From positions 1,472,405 to 1,536,404 of the forward strand of contig NZ_KI912105.1 in NCBI RefSeq assembly GCF_000517065.1: a stretch of 64,000 nucleotides of DNA. Reading direction: 5' to 3'. The DNA comes from Alkaliflexus imshenetskii DSM 15055 (GTDB taxonomy: Bacteria; Bacteroidota; Bacteroidia; Bacteroidales; Marinilabiliaceae). The translations under genes were made by a program, and so were the position numbers. This document shows, in pieces, positions 59,084 through 64,000 of the stretch. The notes under the pieces are model-generated. The model was not told the origin of the DNA. It searched no databases and saw nothing but the letters and a program-made list of their open reading frames with translations. How positions within the stretch are numbered: position 1 is the first letter of the stretch; the number at the start of each line of letters is the position of its first letter.

Positions 59084-59307
59084 AACGGAAGCCAGGCATA
59101 AGAATCGAGGATTAAGTTACACATTCGGCAAATCGACATGCAATTAACTCTTCTAATTTCCTATGAAAAGCACCCGGTTTTAAAATCCGGAATAGAATCT
59201 TATATTATACATCAAACAACAGACCAAAACAACCATCAATATTTCAAATGGTTACAAAATTAACCCGGCAATTAGAAAAATAATCACAAAACAAATGTGC
59301 AAAAACC

Positions 59308-59338
59308 TTGCATGATAATCCAAAACACTCTATATTTG
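59308..59338 (+). promoter_or_regulatory. Promoter of tRNA-fMet
   Basis: TTG (59308-59310), a 20-nt spacer and TATATTTG (59331-59338), a full match to the Bacteroidetes pattern. The transcription start would be about 35 nt before the tRNA. Confidence 0.65.
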
Positions 59339-59378
59339 CAACCGCTAAAACAAAGAAGACAACGGTCAAAAAATATAT

Positions 59379-59451
59379 TGCGGGGTGGAGCAGTTGGCAG
59401 CTCGTTGGGCTCATAACCCAAAGGTCGTCAGTTCGAGTCTGGCCCCCGCTA
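59379..59451 (+). tRNA. tRNA-fMet (CAT), initiator
   Basis: Full cloverleaf: acceptor stem with a U-U mismatch at 1-72, D-arm GAGC/GCTC, anticodon stem TTGGG/CCCAA with the three G-C pairs next to the loop that mark initiators, anticodon CAT at 59412-59414, and T-loop TTCGAGT. No CCA is encoded. The 1-72 mismatch and the GGG/CCC pairs support initiator rather than elongator tRNA. Confidence 0.93.
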
Positions 59452-59456
59452 CTAAA

Positions 59457-59489
59457 GAAGAGATTGCTCAAAAGGCAGTCTCTTTTTTT
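59457..59489 (+). terminator. Terminator of tRNA-fMet
   Basis: AAGAGATTGC (59458-59467) pairs with GCAGTCTCTT (59475-59484) with one G-U, followed by a T-run. The same hairpin is repeated at 59579-59608 and 60022-60051. Confidence 0.85.
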
Positions 59490-59520
59490 AGTATCCAATA
59501 AATTGAGTACCTCATACAGG

Positions 59521-59608
59521 GTTGGGCTCATATCCGCCAAGGCGGACGTCAGTTCGAGTCTGGCTCCCGCTACTGAAGAAGAGATTGCTCAAAAGGCAGT
59601 CTCTTTTT
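59521..59608 (+). repeat. Partial tRNA-fMet copy with inserted palindrome (copy 2)
   Basis: Matches the tRNA from the anticodon stem (GTTGGGCTCATA) to its terminator. ACCCAAAGGT on the 3' side of the anticodon arm is replaced by TCCGCCAAGGCGGA (59533-59546). One C-to-T change in the acceptor strand. It lacks the acceptor 5' strand and D-arm, so it is not a working tRNA. Confidence 0.88.
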
Positions 59609-59640
59609 GCATTTAAATTTGAGTGTTTCTCTTATTAGCT

Positions 59641-59676
59641 AGGCTCCTTTCCGTCATGACGGGCGTCCATCAGAGT
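59641..59676 (+). repeat. Diverged hairpin repeat before the GIY-YIG ORF
   Basis: About 25 of 36 positions match the hairpin region of copies 2 and 3. The stem reads CCGTC/GACGG instead of CCGCC/GGCGG, a C-G to T-A compensatory change (59654/59659) that keeps pairing. Located 30 bp before the ORF. Confidence 0.65.
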
Positions 59677-59705
59677 ATCAAACACAACTTAAACCCTTAA
59701 GACCC

Positions 59706-59954
59706 ATGATTACCGTCTATGTTTTGTATTCAGAGAATCATATGAAATTCTATACTGGCTGCACTTCTGATTTAGACAAAAGAATCTTGTCTCATAACGA
59801 ACTCGGCACTAAAGGTTGGACTATTAAATATAGACCTTGGAAATTAGTCTACACAGAAGTTTTTTCAGATAAATCGCTTGCGCTGAAAAGAGAAAAGGAA
59901 CTGAAGAGCGGTAAAGGAAGAGCTTTTATCAAAAACAAAATAATCAATCAGTAA
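59706..59954 (+). CDS. GIY-YIG nuclease family protein (82 aa)
   Basis: Small stand-alone GIY-YIG domain of the UPF0213/YhbQ type. The motif is seen as YVLYS (GIY position) and FYTGCTSDLDKRILSHN (YIG position plus the catalytic Arg). The metal-binding Glu is expected in LKREKELKSGKGRAF. No DNA-binding domain is fused. No clear ribosome-binding site. It lies between partial tRNA-fMet copies, which suggests a homing or repeat-associated role; DNA repair is an alternative. Confidence 0.85.
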   Translation: MITVYVLYSENHMKFYTGCTSDLDKRILSHNELGTKGWTIKYRPWKLVYTEVFSDKSLALKREKELKSGKGRAFIKNKIINQ

Positions 59955-59966
59955 ATGCAATATACC

Positions 59967-60051
59967 GGGCTCATATCCGCCAAGGCGGACGTCAGTTCGA
60001 GTCTGGCCCCCGCTACTATAGAAGAGATTGCTCAAAAGGCAGTCTCTTTTT
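59967..60051 (+). repeat. Partial tRNA-fMet copy with inserted palindrome (copy 3)
   Basis: Starts at GGGCTCATA, 12 bp after the ORF stop, with the same TCCGCCAAGGCGGA (59976-59989), then the tRNA 3' part and the terminator hairpin. Its similarity to copy 2 continues past the terminator for about 30 nt (TTTTTG.ATT.AAA...), so a block longer than the tRNA was duplicated. Confidence 0.88.
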
Positions 60052-60217
60052 GTATTCAAAGATTTGGGTCTCTCTCTTTATTTTGACCCGAAATTGCCAA
60101 ATCCATTCTAGGTTAATGCATTTATATAATTCTCTCCGCCTTCATTACAAAAAGCGAGTCTACATTATTACGCAAAGTGATTTTTCAATTTTCACCAACC
60201 TTTCAGAGCATAATTTG

Positions 60218-60225
60218 TAACTTTG
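60218..60225 (+). promoter_or_regulatory. -7 box for the MscS gene (TAACTTTG)
   Basis: Exact TAnnTTTG, 98 bp before ATG 60324. No -33 TTG. Confidence 0.4.
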
Positions 60226-60323
60226 CGTATCCAAAAATCGATTTTCTCAACTGAAGCTTTTATAAGTATTCGAGTTGGTTGTTTATACCGGATTCCAGTT
60301 TACATAAAACGTATCGACTTAAC

Positions 60324-61187
60324 ATGGCAAAACACTCTTTCAGAGAATTACGTCTCAAATTTCTTAGCATATCCGTGATTATCACACTGGTTGCATTGCT
60401 ATTACTTCAAAGTTTAAACTATTTGCACTTCAGAAAGATCATTGACCTTCCGGAGCTATCTTTGAAAATCATCAACAGCGTAACTTTGGTTATAGGAACT
60501 TTCTTTGTAACCAGTTTATTATTAAGACTTACCATCAAACGCATTTCACTGATATTTGATGAAGCAGAAGAGCGAATTTTCTACACCAAAATTTACAGCT
60601 GGTCCATATATAGCATCGGCAGCTTTGCAATACTCTACCATTTTGGCGTTTCTCTTGGCAACATCACCCTGTTTATTGGTTTGTTGGCCACTGGTCTAGC
60701 CTTTGCTGTGCGCGATGTTCTTCTATCATTTTTTGGGTGGATGATTCTTTTAAGAAAAAAACCATTTAGAATAGGCGACTACATCAGAATTGGTGACGAT
60801 GAAGGCAAAGTACTGCACATCGGCACATTTTTCGTGTTGCTCGACCGTACCTATGAGTTGCCAGAAGATTACACGAGAGTTCCAAACCGTTTGTTTCTTG
60901 AAAAAAGCATCTCAAATCTGGGCAAAAACACATTTCATGATGAAATTCGCTTTCAGCTGTCTGATTTACCATCCCAAAAATCGGAAAAAGAAGAGGCTCT
61001 CAAAAAAGAGATTATGCAGTTGCTAAAGCGTACTGAGCATGTAAATGTCTACACCGACCTTAAAAACGAAAAGCTCTATCTGACAGTTGAGTATCTGGTA
61101 AGCTTCGATAAAAGGCAGCATACAAGGTCGAAAGCAATCGAACTGATTTACAATAGATTTAAGGAATATATTGTTTTTCCGAAGTAA
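60324..61187 (+). CDS. Small-conductance mechanosensitive channel (MscS family)
   Basis: 287-residue inner-membrane channel that relieves turgor. Four hydrophobic segments (about 12-32, 48-69, 85-108 and 113-142) lead into the MscS core GLLATGLAFAVRDVLLSFFGWMILLRKKPFRIGD. The cytosolic beta domain follows. ATG 60324 is preferred; the longer frame begins with TTG 60279. Confidence 0.9.
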   Translation: MAKHSFRELRLKFLSISVIITLVALLLLQSLNYLHFRKIIDLPELSLKIINSVTLVIGTFFVTSLLLRLTIKRISLIFDEAEERIFYTKIYSWSIYSIGSFAILYHFGVSLGNITLFIGLLATGLAFAVRDVLLSFFGWMILLRKKPFRIGDYIRIGDDEGKVLHIGTFFVLLDRTYELPEDYTRVPNRLFLEKSISNLGKNTFHDEIRFQLSDLPSQKSEKEEALKKEIMQLLKRTEHVNVYTDLKNEKLYLTVEYLVSFDKRQHTRSKAIELIYNRFKEYIVFPK

Positions 61188-61214
61188 TTTACCAGTTCAA
61201 AGAAAATCCACATC

Positions 61215-61427
61215 ATGACAGGTAATAAAAGAAGCCTCATAAAACAAGGCACAGATGTAAAAATCGTCTTAAAAAAAGACCAAAGAACCGGCAAACTCAC
61301 CTCCGGCACGGTAGCAGCCATCTTAACCAAATCTGAAAATCATCCGCATGGCATAAAGGTTCGCCTTACCGACGGCCAAATCGGAAGAGTTAAAGAGATT
61401 GTTACAACACATACTCTGGAAGGATGA
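61215..61427 (+). CDS. YwbE family protein
   Basis: 70-residue DUF2196 protein (GTDVKIVLKKDQRTGKLTSGTVAAILT ... HPHGIKVRLTDGQIGRVKEI). Small beta-barrel-like protein of unknown function. Its stop overlaps the next ATG (ATGA), so translation is coupled to the RluA-type gene. Confidence 0.9.
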   Translation: MTGNKRSLIKQGTDVKIVLKKDQRTGKLTSGTVAAILTKSENHPHGIKVRLTDGQIGRVKEIVTTHTLEG

Positions 61428-62335
61428 GTCAATCAAATAAAACATCTGATGGCAAATCATCCGGACAGCATATCAAAAACCCCACAGAACTTTTACCATA
61501 TCTAATTTCTTTGTGGCCACAGAAAAGCCGGACGCAAATCAAAAACCTGTTAACAAACAAGCAGATAGTTATTAACGGAAAAACAGTAACCAAGCACAAT
61601 GCGATTGTAAAACCCGGCGATAGAGTAGCCATTGCGGCAAAACAGAGCCAGGTTTCGGGAGCGGATTCGGAACTTTTCACTATAGTGCATGAAGACAACG
61701 CACTGATTGTGATAAACAAGCAGGCTGGTGTGTTAACGATAGCCACAGAAGGAGAAAAAACCCGTACAGCGTATTCGGCTCTTAGCAGATATGTAAAACA
61801 GCAACACCCATCGAATAAAATTTTTATCGTACACCGACTCGATAGAGACACATCTGGATTGCTCGTGTTTGCGAAGAAACCTGAAATACAGAAGTCTCTC
61901 CAGGAAAATTGGAACGAGGTAATTATTCGACGAACCTACCTGGCAATAGCAGAAGGTGTAGTAAAAGAGCGTGAGGGTCAGATACGCTCCTGGCTTCATG
62001 AGAACCGTTGCATGACACTCTTTTCCAGTCAAAATCCGGATGGTGGTAAGCTGGCTATTACCAACTTCAAAGTGGTTCGTCGTTCAGCAGCCTACTCAAT
62101 GCTGGAGGTTGATTTATTAACAGGCAGAAAGAATCAGATCAGGGTACATCTAAAAGATTTGGGACATAGCATTGCCGGCGATAGAAAATATGGCGCTAAA
62201 ACCAACCCCATTGGCAGAATGGGCCTCCATGCCAGCCATCTGGAGTTCATTCATCCCATAACCCGTGAACATTTAAAGTTTAAAGCGCCTGCTCCAAAGA
62301 AATTCCTCTTTCTTTTTTGCGAGGGTAAGCATTAA
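61424..62335 (+). CDS. RluA family pseudouridine synthase
   Basis: Isomerises uridine in rRNA or tRNA, 303 residues. An N-terminal S4 RNA-binding domain (SRTQIKNLLTNKQIVINGK) precedes the catalytic domain with HRLDRDTSGLLVFAK, including the catalytic Asp. The target base is not known. Overlaps ywbE by 4 bp. Confidence 0.93.
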   Translation: MSQSNKTSDGKSSGQHIKNPTELLPYLISLWPQKSRTQIKNLLTNKQIVINGKTVTKHNAIVKPGDRVAIAAKQSQVSGADSELFTIVHEDNALIVINKQAGVLTIATEGEKTRTAYSALSRYVKQQHPSNKIFIVHRLDRDTSGLLVFAKKPEIQKSLQENWNEVIIRRTYLAIAEGVVKEREGQIRSWLHENRCMTLFSSQNPDGGKLAITNFKVVRRSAAYSMLEVDLLTGRKNQIRVHLKDLGHSIAGDRKYGAKTNPIGRMGLHASHLEFIHPITREHLKFKAPAPKKFLFLFCEGKH

Positions 62336-62336
62336 A

Positions 62337-62371
62337 AAGGCCGGTCAATCTGATAGCAGACGACCGGCCTT
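62337..62371 (+). terminator. Bidirectional terminator between RluA-type gene and infB
   Basis: AAGGCCGGTC (62337-62346) pairs with GACCGGCCTT (62362-62371), loop 15 nt; it begins right after the stop codon. Confidence 0.8.
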
Positions 62372-62394
62372 AAACATTTTATGAAATCAATGAA

Positions 62395-64000
62395 CTAAAG
62401 CTTCCTTGACACTTCAATGTGCTCATAGGCCTCGATAATATCTCCTACTTTGATATCGTTGTAGTTGTGTATGTTAAGACCACACTCAAACCCAGAGGCT
62501 ACTTCTTTGGCATCATCTTTAAAGCGCTTAAGCGATCCAAGCTCTCCGGTGTAAATTACGATGCCATCGCGGATAACACGAATCTTGGAGTTGCGTCGAA
62601 TCTTACCCTCTTTAACCATACATCCTGCAACAGAGCCCACTTTGGTAATCTTAAATACATCACGTACTTCTACGGTTGAAGTTATTTGCTCCTTAATTTC
62701 GGGTGATAACATACCCTCCATGGCAGCGGTAATCTCCTCAATTGCATCGTAAATGATGGAGTATAATCTGATATCAATCTCCTCTTTCTCAGCTATTTTA
62801 CGTGCGGCCATCGAGGGACGCACCTGGAATCCAATCACAATGGCATTGGATGCGGCAGCTAGCATGATGTCAGATTCAGAGATGGCTCCAACAGCTTTGT
62901 GAATCACATTCACCTGAATCTCTTCGGTTGACAGCTTTATTAGTGAATCGGACAGCGCCTCAATAGAACCATCCACGTCACCTTTAACAATCAGGTTCAA
63001 CTCCTGGAAGTTTCCAATGGCAATTCGACGGCCTATTTCATCAAGTGTAATATGTTTCTGAGCACGCATACCTTGCTCACGCTGTAATTGCTGACGCTTG
63101 GTAGCAATGTCCTTTGTCTCCTTCTCGTTATCCATCACGTTAAACTTCTCACCTGCCTGAGGTGCACCATTTAACCCAAGAATTAACACAGGTTCTGAAG
63201 GACCTACTTTATCAACTTTTTGGTTCCGCTCGTTAAACATAGCCTTTACGTGTCCGTAGTTACTACCTGAAAGAATCAGGTCGCCCACTTTTAACGTTCC
63301 GGCCTGAACCAACATGGTTGCCACATAACCGCGTCCCTTGTCGAGCGACGATTCGATTACTGAACCAACTGCAGCTTTATCCGGGTTTGCCTTTAATTCA
63401 AGCATATCGGCTTCGAGCAACACCTTCTCTAAAAGCAGTTTCACGTTGGTACCATGTTTGGCAGAAATTTCCTGACACTGGTATTTTCCACCCCAGTCCT
63501 CAACCAAATAATTCATGTTGGCAAGCGACTCCCGCACTTTATCGGGGTTAGCACCGGCCACATCAATTTTACTGATTGCGAAAACTATTGGTACCCCTGC
63601 AGCTGATGCGTGGTTAATAGCTTCAATGGTTTGTGGCATCACATTGTCGTTTGCAGCAATGATGATGATTGCAATATCAGTAACCTGCGCACCACGGGCA
63701 CGCATAGCGGTAAAGGCCTCGTGACCCGGTGTATCCAGGAAGGTGATTTGACGACCGTTGTCAAGTTTCACACTGTATGCGCCAATGTGCTGAGTAATAC
63801 CTCCCGCTTCACCTGCTGTAACATCCGATTTACGTATGTAGTCGAGCAGCGATGTTTTACCGTGGTCAACGTGTCCCATCACAGTTACAATGGGCGGACG
63901 CTCTACCAAATCTTCAGGACTGTCTTCTTCTTCAACAATGGCCTCGGCTACATCTACACTGATGAACTCAACTTTATAGCCAAATTCTTCGCTTACAAGC
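62395..64000 (-). CDS. infB: Translation initiation factor IF-2 (5' truncated by window edge)
   Basis: GTPase that brings initiator tRNA to the ribosome. The frame stays open to the window end (upstream residues include [19 protein letters not shown]), so the true start lies beyond 64000. The TTG at 63909 is an internal Leu codon. G domain: P-loop [18 protein letters not shown] and SKIDV. Domains III and IV with the fMet-tRNA-binding C-terminus are complete to the stop. Notable that the initiator tRNA is coded 3 kb away. Confidence 0.98.
   Translation of the reverse strand, partial: LVSEEFGYKVEFISVDVAEAIVEEEDSPEDLVERPPIVTVMGHVDHGKTSLLDYIRKSDVTAGEAGGITQHIGAYSVKLDNGRQITFLDTPGHEAFTAMRARGAQVTDIAIIIIAANDNVMPQTIEAINHASAAGVPIVFAISKIDVAGANPDKVRESLANMNYLVEDWGGKYQCQEISAKHGTNVKLLLEKVLLEADMLELKANPDKAAVGSVIESSLDKGRGYVATMLVQAGTLKVGDLILSGSNYGHVKAMFNERNQKVDKVGPSEPVLILGLNGAPQAGEKFNVMDNEKETKDIATKRQQLQREQGMRAQKHITLDEIGRRIAIGNFQELNLIVKGDVDGSIEALSDSLIKLSTEEIQVNVIHKAVGAISESDIMLAAASNAIVIGFQVRPSMAARKIAEKEEIDIRLYSIIYDAIEEITAAMEGMLSPEIKEQITSTVEVRDVFKITKVGSVAGCMVKEGKIRRNSKIRVIRDGIVIYTGELGSLKRFKDDAKEVASGFECGLNIHNYNDIKVGDIIEAYEHIEVSRKL

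Larger units (their letters stand above)
59046..59378. other. 333-bp divergent region between M23 gene and tRNA-fMet
   Basis: Contains tandem CAAAATTA (59068-59083), each a TAATTTTG box for the minus strand, and the tRNA promoter at 59308-59338. No gene is supported. Confidence 0.5.
59521..60051 (+). mobile_element. Candidate GIY-YIG mini-element flanked by tRNA-fMet 3' copies
   Basis: Two near-identical tRNA 3' fragments (3 differences in about 85 nt) flank a single GIY-YIG ORF. A diverged hairpin copy (59641-59676) precedes the ORF. The intact tRNA lies just upstream, an arrangement like an attL/attR pair but with no integrase. Mobility is inferred; the repeats are seen directly. Confidence 0.6.

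Noticed and set aside
59308-59616. 102-aa plus-strand frame through the tRNA and copy 2
   Set aside because: Reads through a structural RNA gene and its terminator.
59521-60051. Copies 2 and 3 as functional tRNA genes
   Set aside because: No acceptor 5' strand or D-arm and the anticodon arm is replaced by the palindrome.
59379-60051. Classical integrase-type island with attL/attR
   Set aside because: No integrase or cargo; the whole unit is under 700 bp and the flanking copies share an inserted palindrome not present in the tRNA.
59379-60051. CRISPR array
   Set aside because: Repeats are tRNA-derived, unequally spaced (117 and 443 bp) and only two or three copies.

Overview
The window is a chromosomal stretch of a Gram-negative Bacteroidota bacterium, most likely an environmental Bacteroidales/Marinilabiliales-type lineage. 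Evidence for this: an LpxC-FabZ fusion, GSCFA and DUF4837 proteins, an RprX/RprY-like two-component pair, a type IX secretion C-terminal sorting domain, a GT3-GT35 glycogen synthase/phosphorylase fusion, and promoters of the Bacteroidetes type (TAnnTTTG at -7, sometimes TTG about 20 nt upstream). The species cannot be fixed from the sequence alone. Almost all the DNA is ordinary core genome.

Layout. 1-5.1 kb: 3' part of leuS, a YitT-family membrane protein and an M23 peptidase. 5.5-8.3 kb: a large secreted delta-60-repeat/FnIII/T9SS protein. 8.4-14.1 kb: purN (minus), then acpP-fabF-rnc and a histidine kinase/response regulator pair. 14.3-22.1 kb (minus): lepA, groL-groS, and an operon of a sigma-54 activator, lptE, an unknown 330-aa protein and secG. 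22.4-34.3 kb: kdsB, a eukaryote-like glycogen branching enzyme, the GT3-GT35 fusion, a GH57 amylase, a GT4 transferase and a debranching enzyme, together a full glycogen synthesis and breakdown set. 34.6-43.6 kb (minus): GSCFA protein, alpha/beta hydrolase, queG, and sufBCDSE plus sufT. 44.0-49.7 kb (plus): a voltage-gated channel with a zinc ribbon, an HD phosphohydrolase, then lpxD, lpxC/fabZ and lpxA for lipid A. 49.8-59.0 kb (minus): pdxA, an M17 aminopeptidase, two small conserved proteins, a MltD-like transglycosylase, tatA, rseP, dxr and a second M23 peptidase. 59.3-60.1 kb: initiator tRNA followed by a composite repeat with a GIY-YIG ORF. 60.3-64.0 kb: MscS channel, ywbE, an RluA-type synthase, and the 3' part of infB running off the window.

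The most unusual locus is 59379-60051. An intact tRNA-fMet and its terminator are followed by two partial copies of the tRNA 3' half plus terminator. In each copy the 3' side of the anticodon arm is replaced by the 14-nt palindrome TCCGCCAAGGCGGA. Between the two copies lies an 82-aa GIY-YIG nuclease ORF, preceded by a diverged copy of the same hairpin that carries a compensatory base-pair change. This looks like a very small element that targets the tRNA anticodon arm. Other points of note are a 15-bp GNRA-capped hairpin inside the first codons of rnc, and the co-location of two glycogen modules with a fused synthase-phosphorylase.
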